Positions 15,838 through 31,681 are shown, counted from the first letter of the stretch. The stretch is DNA of 64,000 nt from Scylla paramamosain (GCF_035594125.1 NC_087181.1:2807501-2871500); one strand, 5' to 3'. Notes: generated from the sequence alone by a model not told the origin. Made by a program: numbers and translations.

Positions 15838-15990
15838 GTATGTTTGTATGCTTAAACAGGCTTTTGTGGATGTTACGTTCACTGTGTTATCATAATCCCA
15901 GTAAAAATTTAACAAGAATTCTGAATCACTATCAGTAAAAACACTCATAGGAACTACACTACTCGTCTCTGCGGCCTTTGAAAATAGTGC
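15837..15990. repeat. Dispersed repeat, copy 1, attached to (GA)n
   Basis: The segment AATTTAACAAGAATTCTGA / TCACTATCAGTAAAAACACT / CATAGGAACTACACTACTCG / TCTCTGCGGCCTTTGAAAAT is also present in diverged form at 18430-18510 and, weakly, at 18545-18640. The copy near 18.4 kb also lies just 3' of a (GA)n tract. No terminal inverted repeat or coding capacity is seen, so the element class is unknown. Confidence 0.7.
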
Positions 15991-16838
15991 TGAGGAGAGA
16001 ATAGCACGTTAAGAATGTAAGTATTAAGCTGAGAGAGAGAGAGAGAGAGAGTGGGAGGGGTTGGGGGGGCACAAGCGTTAGTCCTGCCACACCTCAGGAA
16101 CTCAAGGTGAAGATGGATCTGCTGCGCCTCTTGGGAGAACCTGACGGAGGAGATTCCATACGAAGAGAGCGGTGACGGGATGTAGGTCAGGCCGCGGGGG
16201 AAAACATCGGGAGTCGTGGCAGAGTCGTGGCGTCAAAGGCTAGGCGGACGAAGCAACAGAATCCCAGCGACAAGGAGTGAGAAAATGAGATCAAGCTACC
16301 TCCGGAATGTCATCACGGTGTCGGGGAGTGAAGAGCGGCCTTGTCTATCCGATTTGGGGATGCTCTGCGCGGCTCTGCTTTGCTTTTGAGGAGGAAATCT
16401 TGTCTATTCTTCACACTCTGAGGCGCCGCTCGGTGTATAATAAATTTTCCTCCCGCTCCCTCCGCGCAAGATCACTCTTATGAGGCTGTTTTATGACCTG
16501 GCTGATAGGGCGCGGTGCAATATTGAGGCTCGTGTCCCACCCCGGCAATATTCCACCCTTGATTAATTGAACTTCTTACGATCAGTCATCAGGAAGTGAT
16601 TAATAAGTGAATGTCGTTTACATTATTGCTGCATCTCATTACTCTCTTTCTTATCTCAACTCAGGACTTGATTAATTATCCTTTATTAAGCTTCCCTTCC
16701 CCCTTTCCCTTTTCCTTCCCTTCCTCTGCTGTGCCTTAACCTGCCTTGCTTTTCTTATCCCGTTCTCTCTCTCTCTCCCTTGCTTTCGTTCTTCTCCCCT
16801 TCCGATGTATATTTGTCTCAGTCATATGCTTGTTTCGA

Positions 16839-16840
<2 letters not shown>
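15991..16840. other. Unique island, CpG-containing
   Basis: A short (GA)n lies at 16030-16051. The rest, 16060-16740, is complex sequence with CpGs and TTAAT-rich words (16555-16690), including TTGATTAATTGA and TTGATTAATTATCC about 116 bp apart. No exon is recognised. Confidence 0.45.
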
Positions 16841-18325
<1,485 letters not shown>

Positions 18326-18361
18326 AACCGTATTATTAAATCTTTCGTCGTTTGATCTCCG

Positions 18362-18640
18362 CAATGTCAAACAAGCCTCAGTGGAAAATACTTTGGGTTT
18401 TCAAGAGTATTTCCGAGATACAAGTGATAATTTAACAAAGAATTTCACACTATCACTGCTAAAAACACCCATGAGAACCAATCACTCGTCCCTGTGGCAA
18501 TGCTAGCCCAACTAAAGAGGAAATTACTGAAGTTTCCAACAAGTGTGCTATGATGATTCCACTGATAAGAATTACACATCAATGGTAAAACACTCTTAAG
18601 AACCCAATTACCCCTATGACCTCTAAAAATCACCCAAATT
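18362..18640. repeat. Dispersed repeat, copies 2 and 3
   Basis: Copy 2 (about 18430-18510) has AATTTAACAAAGAATTTCAC / ACTATCACTGCTAAAAACAC / CCATGAGAACCAATCACTCG / TCCCTGTGGCAATGCTAG, clearly related to 15905-15990. Copy 3 (about 18555-18640) reads GATAAGAATTACACATCAAT / GGTAAAACACTCTTAAGAAC / CCAATTACCCCTATGACC in the same order. This implies a tandem pair here plus one copy 2.5 kb upstream. Confidence 0.65.
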
Positions 18641-18947
18641 AGACCCCCAGAGCGTTTCAAAATACAAGGCCTGACTGAAGGAGGAGTCTGAGAAGAGAGC
18701 GGCAAGGGAACAAACTTTGGGATTGTTTAAAGGGAGACTTATTTAGACTTAAAGGAAAGTGTTAAGAGAGTGAGAGTAGCGGCACACGAGGCACGGATTG
18801 AGTGGTGGGAGAATGGATAAGGGAGAAAGTTCTTAAAGGAGGGAGAGTGGCTTGAAGAGAGGGAGAGGGACAGGGGAGTGGAGGGAAGCAGCCGCGAGGA
18901 AGAAAGACAGAGTGAAAGACGCAAAGAAAGTCTTGGTTCATTGAGGG

Positions 18948-18950
<3 letters not shown>
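18641..18950. other. Purine-rich sequence
   Basis: A/G-rich with AGGGAGA and GGGAGAG words. It probably shares origin with the 17.5-18.06 kb array. No gene is seen. Confidence 0.45.
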
Positions 18951-19357
<407 letters not shown>

Positions 19358-20400
19358 AGCCCCTTTCTTCACCTGTTCTCAAGATATATCTCCTCCATTT
19401 TCTCTCCTCCCATTATGCCTCTCCCTTACCTCCCTCCCTTATCGCGTCCCTCATCTCTTTCCTCCCCCGCCCATCAATATCGACGCAGCGTGGGTGGGGG
19501 CACAGGGGGCGGCCATCACCACGTGTTATCTCCCCTTATCTCCCTGCATCCTCACCATCACCTTCCAAATATTCCTTTTCTTAGTGATGTATTTTATTTA
19601 TTTATTTGTTTGTTTATTCATTTACTATCTCGTTGCATTTTTACATTGTCAGCTTTTCTTAGTTATGCGTGTTCTATTTATTTTTTTTATTTGTATATAT
19701 ATTTTTTTTCGTTACATCATTACCCAAGCTAAGCTAAGCCAGCGTAATATTCCTCTTTTAAATTATGTGTTTCGTTTGTTCATTTATTCATTTTATATGT
19801 TTATTTATTTATTTATTTATTCATTCATTTATTTATTGTGTAGTGAGTCTATAGAACGTCTTCTGTTCATATTTTCATTCTTTGTTTTATTGCTGTTGTT
19901 GTTGTTGCTGTTGTTGTTGTTTACTTATCCTCTTTTTTCTTCGTTGGCGTGCTCTGTTTGTGGTAAAGAGGAGATATTTTTCCTGTTTATTTATTTATCT
20001 TATTTTTCTTCATCCTCGTCTTTCTGGTTTGCTCCTCGGCATCATCATTATTTTCTTCGTTAACATCATAACAATGTTTTAACGCTCGTTTTAGTTTCTC
20101 TTCCTTCTCTCTGTTCTATTTTTCTCTTTCATTTGCTTCTTCAAGGTTTTTTCTTTTTATTATCATCCTGTAATCTCTGGTTTTACATTTAAAATTTTCT
20201 CCCTTAATATTCTAGCTTTATTTTTCATTCCCTAATGTTTACATTTCTCCTGACAGTTTTCGACTTAAACTCTCTTTTTAAAAACCCACATTTTTTTTTT
20301 TTTTTTTTTCGCAAAACAAACTAATTTTTTTAAACCAACATTTGTGTTCACGATGCATTTAATCACATCCTTGTAATCCTATTCATTTATACCTGTATTC
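19358..20400. other. Pyrimidine- and T-rich sequence with decayed TTTA and TGT repeats
   Basis: C/T-rich to 19480. TTTA/TTTG-rich stretches follow at 19590-19620 and 19800-19840, then a (TGT)n patch at 19892-19920 and T-runs at 20290-20310. Frames here are Phe/Leu/Ile-rich by composition only. Confidence 0.55.
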
Positions 20401-20829
20401 ATTTCAACCTCGCGTCTAATTACTATTTCCCTGCCTTCATTACACCGCCGCCCTCGTCCTGCCTTCCCCTCCCGTCCCTTACACGTCTACAATTTTTTCC
20501 ACATTATTCCGGATCCTGGCTCCCTATACAGCCTTCCTTCCCTGCCATCAGCGCGGGCAGGTAGGGCGGGCGTGCTCGGGGTGTGTGTCTGGCAGGTGAC
20601 GAAAAGCTGATGCTGGAAGTCTTTTGTGGTGTAGCGGGAGGCAGCGACGGGCGGTCTTTGTGGCACCAAGGGCGGGGAGTCTTCCAGGGGAGTTCCAGGG
20701 GGCTTCCAGGGGCCTACCAACATCTCCCAAGGCCCCGCTACATGTTTTATCCAGGCTTCACCGCACTTTTCCTCGTCTCCTCGTCTCCTAGCCTTGTGTT
20801 GGGATTTGGGGGATGTGAGGAAAGTAGTG
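20401..20829. other. Unique island
   Basis: Complex sequence. 20670-20720 contains CTTCCAGGGG and TTCCAGGGGGC repeated three times, a small local repeat. No exon is recognised. Confidence 0.45.
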
Positions 20830-21215
20830 GTGGTGGTGGTGGTGCGCTGATGAGTTTGGGTGTAATTCGAGTGAGGGTGTTGGCGGCGGTGGAGTACTAA
20901 CAGTGGTAGTCGCTGTGGTGGTGGCAGTGGTGGTGGTGGTGGTGGTGGTGGTGTGTTTTTGCGGTGGTGTCATGGAGGCGCTTATAACTTGTGTGATATT
21001 TACTCGTTTTGTGAATCACCAGCATGTAATTTGATTTTGATTACTTTTCTAATGAAATAATGAATGTCAGCGTGTGTGGTGGTGGTGGTGGTTATGGTGT
21101 TTGTTAGTGGTGGTGGTGGTGGTGTTGGTGGTGGTGGTGGTGGTGGTGTTGGTGATGGTGCTAGTGCTGATGGTGGTGGTGATGGTGGTGGTAGTGGTGG
21201 TGGTGGTGGTGGGGC
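20830..21215. repeat. (GGT)n tracts
   Basis: Short (GGT)n at 20827-20843, a longer one at 20915-20953, and interrupted GGT/GTT/GAT triplets at 21078-21212. 20954-21060 is unique. Confidence 0.9.
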
Positions 21216-21900
21216 AGAAGTGTTGATGATGAAATGTCGCAGTGGACTCGAGTACTGGCGGTGATGAAAGTTTGTATGTGCCGTTAATTAATGTTTTGTG
21301 TGACTTGAACCCAACGACCCGGAACGCTAAGGGCGAGACTGGCGGGAAGGTGATAGCGAGGCCTCCCCCACCCCCCCACCCCTCCTGGAGGCACATAGAG
21401 GCGCGGCGCACCACCCAACACAGCATAGCGTTTATTGTGCGGTAAATTGGACTGTGCCGCTTCTCTGCATAACACAGGCACCACCACCACCACCACCACC
21501 ACCACCAGTACGCCAGCCTCTCAGCATCTCGCAGGTCTAAGTTTCCTCCTCGGCACGTCTACAGGCGAGTGTTTTATGAGACAGCTTATGTTTGGTGGTC
21601 GACTAATCTTGTTAATGAGAACTTTTATACGGCGACGTCCCGGCGGGTGACGCATCTCAGCACATAACATTCTGTCGGGGCCACGCGGCTCCTCGCTCAC
21701 CGCCTGAGGGATGGCGTCGTTATGTGTCCCCAGAATCAGAAAGGTGGGGAATATCGTGCCCCTCCACGGCCAGCAGGAGCGCCGCCCCCGCTGGCATCCT
21801 CCGGCCCCCGCTGACACCCGCCGACACTGACTTGACCGTGTGTTGGGGAAAGGTGAATGGAGGTAATTTCCTTCACATCGTCACAGCTCCGAGTTGCACG
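21216..21900. other. Unique island, GC-rich, with (CCA)n
   Basis: CpG-containing complex sequence with a (CCA)n at 21479-21506. No exon or RNA gene is recognised. Confidence 0.45.
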
Positions 21901-22115
21901 CACAGGGAGGTTGTGGGCGTGGTTGGCGGTGAGGGCTGTGGGCGTGGTGGGCGTCAAGGGCTGTGGACGTGGTGTGCGGCGTGAGATGTGGGCGTGATGG
22001 GTGACACAGGCTGCAGGTTTGGTGGGCGGTGCGGGCTGTGGGCGTGGTGGATGGCACAGGCTGTGGTCTTGATGGATGGCGCCGGGCTGTGGGCGTGTGG
22101 GCGGCGGGCGCCACG
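21901..22115. repeat. G-rich minisatellite, about 30-bp unit
   Basis: The unit GGCTGTGGGCGTGGTGGGCG recurs with variants such as GGCTGTGGACGTGGTGTGCG, GGCTGCAGGTTTGGTGGGCG and GGCTGTGGTCTTGATGGATG from about 21910 to 22110, roughly seven copies. The GGG-rich strand is the sense strand of the inferred host gene. Confidence 0.85.
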
Positions 22116-22202
22116 AGAATGTTGCCGTGAAAAGGGAGGCGAAAGTGGGAAAGAAATTGAAAAAAAACAAAAAATTGTAAGAGGATTGAAATTGTGTTGG
22201 GC
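22116..22202. other. Short unique spacer
   Basis: A-rich linker before the trinucleotide block. Confidence 0.4.
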
Positions 22203-22776
<574 letters not shown>

Positions 22777-23249
22777 CCACAGCGCCAGCCGGGTTTGACG
22801 CGCACTAAAAGTTGAATTTGCATCTTGTGTATATAATTCCTTCGGCTCATAATGGCTGCAATAACTCAACCGTATTTATGCCCTTCGCTTCCTCCCCTCA
22901 CCTCCCATCCCCCCATGGATGCGCGGAGCGGGAACATCGCCCTTACACTACCATCCATAAAGGGCGAATTTCCCCCAGCCAGTGACCAGAGCCTGCCCAA
23001 GATGATGCATCGGTAAAATACGTCTTATTTGCCCAGTCCATTAGGTCCATTATCAAGTGAAGCCTTCCCCGCTCCCCCAGCTGAGCCCCGAGGTCGTTCG
23101 CCGCTGACCAATTTGTTGGCAGGTACCTGGGAATGATGGTCCTTTTAATTCTGATTCGGCATTAGTTTCCCCTCCCGCTTAGGAAAAAATAGCCCGGCTT
23201 GTTTACATTTCGGGAGTCAAATGTAATTTTTGTTCCCTTGGCAACGAGA

Positions 23250-23253
<4 letters not shown>
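22777..23253. other. Unique island with reverse octamer
   Basis: Complex sequence with CpGs, ATTTGCAT (reverse of ATGCAAAT) at 22816-22823, and the paired words CAGTCCATTAGGTCCATTA at 23035-23053. Candidate regulatory DNA only. Confidence 0.4.

Positions 23254-23314
<61 letters not shown>
23254..23314. repeat. (GT)n microsatellite
   Basis: 61 bp of pure GT on the inferred sense strand. Confidence 0.97.
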
Positions 23315-23315
<1 letters not shown>

Positions 23316-24109
23316 CAGAGGACTGGGTTTAAAACACTCCCTCCACACACCACTCACGTTCCCTCCATCTCTCCATTTCTCCCTCCCTCCATCTCCCCCT
23401 TCTCTCATCTCCCTGTTTCCCTCCCTCTGTCCCCTCCCTCCCTCCATCTCTCCCTTCTCCCTGTTTCCTTACCTCTGTCCCCTACTTCCCTTCATCTCCC
23501 CTTCTAAACTCCCACCCTCTCCCTCCCACTCTCCCTCCCTCCCATTCTCCCTCCCTCCCACTCTCCCTCCCTTCCTCACTTCACTTCCATACTGACACTC
23601 CCTACTTTCATATTTTCGTCCTTTTCTTTCTTATTTTTATCATCTTTTATTTATTCTTTCCTCTCGCATTTTTCTTTATTTTGGTTTTGCGCCTGGTGTT
23701 CTTTTTTTATTTTCTCTCTCCTTTCTTTCTTTTATCTTATTCTTTCGTTTATTTTTTTTCTTTCTGTCCTTTTACTACAATATCTATTTTTGGGGGTGTT
23801 TTATTTTAGTCTACCGTTTCTTTTTCTTTTCTTTTTTTTTGTCTTCATTTTTTTCTATTGTACCATTTATTTATTTATTTTTTTTTTTTTTGCATTTTTT
23901 TTCATTTATTTTATTCCCTTTTCTGTTCGATATTTTCTTGACCTCATTTCCTTTTTTGTCTTTCTTTACCTCTCGTATTTTCCTCGTTTGCTTTTATTCC
24001 TTGTTGTTTTCTCTCTTTTATTTCTTGTTTGTCTCATTTTCATCTTTTTTTATCAAAACTTTCCTCATTCAGTCTCTTTTATTTTCTTCTTTCTTTCTTA
24101 TCCACTGGA

Positions 24110-24113
<4 letters not shown>
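23315..24113. repeat. Pyrimidine-rich tract with CCCTCCATCTC minisatellite
   Basis: 23336-23590 is built of CTCCCTCCCT, CCATCTCTCC and TCTCCCTGTTTCC words with approximate tandem order. 23600-24113 is T-rich with TTTC and TTTA words. Almost no purine runs occur on the + strand. Leu/Phe/Pro/Ser-rich frames are compositional. Confidence 0.8.

Positions 24114-24182
<69 letters not shown>
24114..24182. repeat. (CT)n microsatellite
   Basis: A 69-bp CT run that decays into CTCGCTCTCGCTTTCG. Confidence 0.97.
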
Positions 24183-24186
<4 letters not shown>

Positions 24187-24480
24187 CTCGCTTTCGTCCC
24201 CTCGCCCTCCCTCCCAATCATAATTAGAGAGAGGGTAATATATCAAGTTCACACGGCCGTAGCGACGCCACTGATCACCTTCCCTTCTGCAGCGCCTCCG
24301 CCACCCGGGAATAGAGATAAGGAAAGAAAATAATTGAGATCGAATAAATTGACTGTCACTCTTCTGTGATTTTCTTTTTTTCTCTTTCCTCCTTTTGTAT
24401 CTTTAGTGTTATTTTTTTTTTTTTTGTGTGTGTGTGTTGGTTTTGTTGTAGTGGGGGATAATGTTTGTTGTGTTTTTGTC
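24183..24480. other. Short unique island then T/G-rich sequence
   Basis: 24210-24370 is complex. 24380-24480 is T-rich with GTGTGTG. Nothing is recognised. Confidence 0.4.
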
Positions 24481-24529
24481 ATTTTTCTTTCTTTATCTAT
24501 CTATCGTGTCTGTCTATATCTCTACCTAT

Positions 24530-24562
<33 letters not shown>

Positions 24563-24830
24563 CGTCTGTCCATCTATCTATCTATCTATATATATGCCTA
24601 TTTATCCTATATATTTTCTTATCTGTTTAGTAGTCTACCTATCTATCTGTCTGTCTATATATTTATTTGTCTATTTATTTACTTATCTATATATCTTTTT
24701 TTCCTCCTTAACTACCCATGTTTCTCTCTGTTTCTATCTATCTATCCATCCGTCTATCTATCTAGCTATATCTCTATATATCTCTTTATCTACGTATCGC
24801 TCCATCTCCAGTTTATTTATTTTTTTATTT
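24481..24830. repeat. Decayed (TATC)n tetranucleotide array
   Basis: TATC/TGTC/TATT tetramers, purest at 24530-24560 and 24573-24590, continue with interruptions to 24815. The Ile/Tyr/Leu/Ser frames are products of the repeat. Confidence 0.9.
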
Positions 24831-25427
24831 GTATTTATGTTGTTATTTATTGATGAATTTTCTTTTTGAAATAATTTAAGATAAGGAAAGTAAGATTTGT
24901 TGCGATCATATGCATTAATTGTCACTTTGTTTTTTTTTTTCCAGGATTAATACTAAAATTTCCCTTGATTTTTGTCTTTCATTATATTCCTTAATCTGAT
25001 TAATGTATTAAATTATATAGTTTCCTAATTCTTTTTTTTTCTTTCATTTGTATGGTTCAATTCTCACTTTCCTACACCATCTATATATCTGCACAATTCC
25101 GATAGTTTTTTTTTTTTTCATTTTTTCACCTTTTCTTATATTCATTTGCTGTTATCGTGAAAAAAAAAAAAAAAGAGATAAAGTAAATATATTATTCGAT
25201 AACATCTCGCGTATAAACAGAGGACATAATGAATGGCTCTATAAATCTTACGAAGCTAAATTGTCTTGTTGTTGCATTTCCATATATATGTTGTTGTTGT
25301 TTTTTTCATTATTATTTATCATTATTATTGTGAAAATTATACCTAAGATTTTAATTGGACAATTTATTCATTTCTTGTAATTTATTGCGCTCTAAATTGT
25401 TTTTATTGCATTTTTTCTATTTTTTAT
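24831..25427. other. T-rich unique sequence
   Basis: T-runs at 24928-24943 and 25030-25040, and an A-run at 25160-25174. A 3' splice-like TTTTTTTTTTCCAG ends at 24954 with no downstream exon features. No gene is seen. Confidence 0.45.
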
Positions 25428-25560
25428 GGATCATCATCATCATCATCATTATCATCATCATCACCACCGCCGCCACCATTACTATCATCATCACCATCAC
25501 CACTACCACCATCGCCATCATCATCATCGCCATCACCACCGTCATCATTATCGCTAAAAA
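25428..25560. repeat. (CAT)n/(CAC)n trinucleotide array
   Basis: (ATC)n at 25431-25470 grades into ACC/GCC/ATC mixtures to about 25552. Confidence 0.92.
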
Positions 25561-26603
25561 CAAGACAATAACGGTATTATATTCTTTGACAACAGATCCG
25601 CCCTCATTAATATGCTATTATGATGTGTTATTTATATGCAAATGCCTTAGAATAGAAGTCAGCTTTGCATCCAGCTCTCCTTCACTCCTCCACGCCTTCA
25701 CTCCTACACTACACGTACACTACACTTTCACTGCATTTTTTTTTTCTCACTCACATTCCTACACCCCTATAAATACTTCTTTCATCCTGCTTTCCTCCAT
25801 TACTTCGCTCCTACACGTACACACACTTCGTTCCTTCACTCCTTCATTCCCTCAGTCGTTCACTAGTGCACTTGTTCATTTTTTTTTTCACTCCACTCCT
25901 TCTCTCTTTTTTTGCTTATTCTTTCACTATTTCTTTATTTATATCGGTCACTTCCTTCAGTCCTTCACTCTTTCTCTCGTACACTCCTTCAATCCTTCAC
26001 TTTCATTCACATTCTGACGTCTACACTCCTTCGCTCTTTCACTAACTCGGCCCTTCACTCCTCCACTCCTGAACTCTCTCAATCCACCTCCACTCCTCCA
26101 CTCAACTCACTCCCCAGTCACTCTTTGAACCAGCATGATTATTTGTATTTTTTTCTCTTCGTTTCTATAACATTTTTCCCTCGGGAGTCAAAAGAGCGGC
26201 GTTTTCCTATTCACTGACTGGCCGCCGCTCTCCATTGCACTGGAATTATTGCACTGAAATTATGAGTCTTTTTATTCGTCTTTTTTATTCCTCCGTTCAG
26301 TTTATTATTTATTGATTTGTTGGCTTTTTTTTCGCTTATTTTATTTTTGTTCATTTGTTTCCTTGTATTTTTTCCTTTGTTATTTGATTTTGTTCTATTT
26401 GTTTATTCGTCAGTTATTTTCTTTATATTTCATTGTGCTTATTTTTTTTCTTCGTTTATTATTTTGTTTCTAACTAAGACTTTTTTCATCGTTTGTTTTC
26501 TTTATCGCTATTTCTTGTATATTTTCTTTCCTTCATGATTTTTACTTTCTATTTTTCAATAAGATTGGCAGTATTTTCTTGCTTGTATTTCGTTTTCTTT
26601 TTC

Positions 26604-26605
<2 letters not shown>
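25561..26605. other. Unique patch, then decayed TTCACTCCT repeat, then T-rich DNA
   Basis: 25561-25670 is unique, with ATGCAAAT at 25636-25643. From 25675 to 26130 the words TTCACTCC, CTCCTTCA and CTACAC recur every 8-15 bp, a decayed short-unit minisatellite. 26140-26250 is unique. 26270-26600 is T-rich. Confidence 0.55.

Positions 26606-26684
<79 letters not shown>
26606..26684. repeat. (GT)n microsatellite
   Basis: 79 bp of uninterrupted GT. Confidence 0.97.
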
Positions 26685-26686
<2 letters not shown>

Positions 26687-27190
26687 ATGTTACTTATGTG
26701 TTATTGCTGACTTTTTATGAGCGATGTTTTCCTATTTTCGCCTTTATTTTTACTTGACACAAGGCTTTTATTACACACAGAGTTGCACTTCATGTTTTCC
26801 CGCCTCGGAAGAGTAAATGTTTTCTCTTTCCTCCTCCATTCATCTAACATATTTTTTTTGGTGTAACATATTATTTTCCCCAGTGAGATGAGGAATAGCT
26901 TTCATAACCCCTTAGCTTCTTTTTTGTAATGCTTTATTATCACGTTTGTATTAACGTGTCTTCTTCTTTCATTGTTCTCCACTAGACTATCCCTTTCCAC
27001 CAAGGGCTGACGGGGCTAAGAGTGTGAATACGTGTGTGTGTTGTGGTGCTGTGTCTGAGCCATCTCGTGTGGGATTGTTGGTTATAGATAGATACAGAAA
27101 GACTAATTTAATGTGTATATATATGTTTAAGGTTAACATTTTCTGTTTCCCGATCATTCTGTTTTAATCTATGGGTAATAATGAAAGATT

Positions 27191-27192
<2 letters not shown>
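26685..27192. other. T-rich unique sequence
   Basis: No repeats longer than short T-runs and no recognised exon. Confidence 0.4.

Positions 27193-27276
<84 letters not shown>
27193..27276. repeat. (TA)n microsatellite
   Basis: 84 bp of pure TA, self-complementary and hence able to form a cruciform. It is the only long TA tract in the window. Confidence 0.97.
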
Positions 27277-27279
<3 letters not shown>

Positions 27280-27458
27280 TTTTTTTACTGTCAGATAAAG
27301 AACGTGTTTTATAAGCTTTCCAACCTTATTTTTTCTATTTTTTTTTTATGCATATGCAACTTTATTAATATTTTCATTTTTATTTTTTTCCCTTACAGGT
27401 GCAATGTTTTAAATTTTCTGATCCTATTATTATTTTTTCATGTATTATTATTTTTTTC
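27277..27458. other. T-rich sequence with acceptor-like motif
   Basis: TTTTTTTCCCTTACAG ends at 27401 and is followed by GTGCAATG. The 3' half is a good splice acceptor shape, but the GTGCAA that follows is a weak donor and no exon is visible. Confidence 0.35.
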
Positions 27459-27586
27459 TGGTGTGGCTTTGAGATTCTTTCTTTGTCTCTTTTCATAAAG
27501 CATAATCCCACTCTAACAAACTAATTTCTTTATCATGCAAATGTGTGTGTTGTGTCGGCGCTTCACGTGGCTTGGGGTGATAATAG
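27459..27586. repeat. Direct repeat, copy A
   Basis: GGTGTGGCTTT at 27460 is followed by TTCTTTCTTTGTCTC, CTCTAACAAAC, TTTCTTTATCATGCAAAT, GTGTGTTGTGTCGG and GCTTCACGTGGC. The same order occurs at 27720-27820. Copy A also contains ATGCAAAT at 27535-27542. Confidence 0.85.
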
Positions 27587-27598
27587 GTAGATATATTT

Positions 27599-27675
27599 CA
27601 TACAGGGACTGCCACGTGTAAGCCTGGTCGCTTCTTGCAGCTTCCCTTATTTCTTATGTTCTTATGTTCTTATAA
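27599..27675 (+). mobile_element. SINE-like fragment with TTATGTTC tail
   Basis: CACGTGTAAGCCTGGTCGCTTC, TTGCAGCTTCCCTT and then a tandem (TTATGTTC)n tail ending in TTAT. A related stretch with TTGCAGCTTCCCTT lies at 41153-41170. A tandem 8-mer tail is typical of some tRNA-derived SINEs, but no internal promoter is visible here, so it would be a 3' fragment. Element identity is inferred. Confidence 0.5.
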
Positions 27676-27719
27676 TGGTTAGCTGGATGCCCTTCCTCTT
27701 CCTCACCTTCATCTTCTGT

Positions 27720-27820
27720 GGTGTGGCTTTAGTACAATTTTTCTCTCTAACAGACACATTTCTTTATCGTGCAAATTTGTGTGTTGTGTCGATGCTTCAC
27801 GCGGCATGGGGTGCTAATGG
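27720..27820. repeat. Direct repeat, copy B
   Basis: GGTGTGGCTTT, then CTCTCTAACAGAC, ATTTCTTTATCGTGCAAAT, TTGTGTGTTGTGTCGATGC, TTCACGCGGCATGGGGTGC. It matches copy A (27459-27586), with a roughly 20-bp deletion and scattered substitutions. The two copies flank the SINE-like fragment. Confidence 0.85.
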
Positions 27821-28307
27821 GAAAGTGGCGGCGCTCTCTTCCTCACAGCCACGAAGACCCAAACACACAATTACCAGCAGCTCGGCGATGCGTCATACTG
27901 CCACACTAACTGCCCGAATTAGACGTAATTAGTAAGTGTGTGGCGTGTCGGAGGGAGGAGGAGGAGGAGGGGAGGGGATGGGATGGGAGGGGAGAGGAGG
28001 GGAGGTAGCTAGGCCTTACCCTTCCCTTCTCTCCTCTACTTCCCTCCTTCTCTCCATCACTCTCTTTGTCCCCTCTTACTCTCACTTATTTTTTTTTCTC
28101 TCTCCCTCCCCTATATTTTAGCTCCTCTCTGTGCTACTTCCCTGCCCTTCATCTCCCTGTCTCCTCCCTCCTCCCTCTTCCTCATCTCTCCCTTTCTCTG
28201 TTTTCTAACGTTCTTCTCTCTCCTTTCCTTTCCTTCTCCGTCTCTCTCTTCCTCCTCCTCCTCCCTTTTTGTCTCCCTTTGCCTTACCCACTAGTACAGT
28301 CTAGAAC

Positions 28308-28310
<3 letters not shown>
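27821..28310. other. Unique patch, (GGA)n, then pyrimidine-rich DNA
   Basis: 27821-27945 is unique. GGAGGAGGAGGAGG and GGGATGGGAGG words lie at 27950-28008. From 28018 the strand switches to C/T-rich with CTCCCTCC words. Confidence 0.5.
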
Positions 28311-30555
<2,245 letters not shown>

Positions 30556-31350
30556 GGTGACCGTGAACTGTATTGGAGGAGGAGGTGGTGGTGGTGTTGG
30601 GGTGGTGGTGGAGGAAGAGGAGGACGGGGAAGAGGATAAAGGAGAAGAGAAGAGAAAGAATTTGAATTGTATTGAGGACAAGGAAGAAGGAAGTGCAAAA
30701 AAGTGGAGGAGGAAGAGGAGGAGAAGTGTTGGGGTACAAAAAGGAGGAGAGAAAATAAAGAAAAGGAGGAGGACGAGAAAGAAAAGAATTGCAATAAAGA
30801 ACAACAACAACAAAACAAGAAGAAGAAGAAGAAGAAGACAAAGGGAAGACCGTGAACTCTATTGGGGACAAGGAAGAAGAAGGAAGTGCAAAAGGAGGAG
30901 GAGGAGGAGGGAGGGCGGGAGGAAGACCGTGAACTATATCAAGGAAGGAGGAAAAAGAAAGTGGCAGGGGGAAGAAGAAGGAAGAGGAGTAGTAGAAGGA
31001 GGAGGAGGAGGAGGAGGAAGAGGATTATGAACTATATCGAGGAGGGAGGATAAGGAAGAAGGGACACAGGAGGAGGATAAGGAACAAGAAAGTGGAAGAG
31101 GAGGAGAAAGAGAAGGAGAGGGAAAGAAGACCTTGAACCATGTTGAGAAAGAGGAAGAAGGAAGAAGAGAGGAGAAGAAGAAGGAGATGCAAGAGGAGGA
31201 GGAGAAGAAGAAGACCATGAACTGTATCGGGGAAGAGGAAGAGGGAAGTGGCAAAGGAGGACGAGGAGGAGGAGAAGAAGGAGGAGGAGAAGAAGGAGGA
31301 GGAGGAGGAGGAGGAGGAGGAGGAGGAGGAGGAGGAGGAGGAGGAAGATT
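30556..31350. repeat. Purine array with higher-order repeat, about 75-105 bp
   Basis: The + strand is a GGA/GAA/GAG mosaic punctuated by one conserved pyrimidine-containing phrase: GACCGTGAACTGTATTGGGG and variants at about 30557, 30661, 30849, 30926, 31023, 31129 and 31213. Each phrase is followed by GAAGAGGAAGAAGGAAGTG(G/C)(C/A)A and a variable (GGA)n. A pure (GGA)n closes it at 31267-31345. A 196-residue frame crosses it, but frame is not kept between units and the product would be Arg/Lys/Glu-rich, so I treat it as non-coding. Confidence 0.8.
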
Positions 31351-31681
31351 ATAACCATTACCTCTCTCCCCCCACCTCCTTCCTCCCTCCGTCAGGCTGT
31401 TTCTCAAAGGTCCATCTTCTTAATAATGCAAGAATCTGCAGCTGACCAAAGGAGGGATGGGAGGGGAGGACAAGGAGAGAGGGAGAGGCAAAGGGAAGGG
31501 GAAGGTGGTGGGAGAGGGAATGGTAAGGAAAGGGAAAGGGACAAGGTGGGTAGGGAGGTTAAGAAGAGAGTGGGGGGGATAGGGGAGGAGGAAAATATGG
31601 GAGGCTTGGAGAGGCTGGGAAGGAAACAAGTTATAGAGCGATTTCTTAAAACTCTGCCCTGTCTGGTAATCGCTGCAAGCC

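Noticed and set aside
27391..27412. Second recursive splice site (CCCTTACAG|GTGCAA)
   Set aside because: The acceptor half is good but GTGCAA is a poor donor, so the juxtaposition is probably chance.
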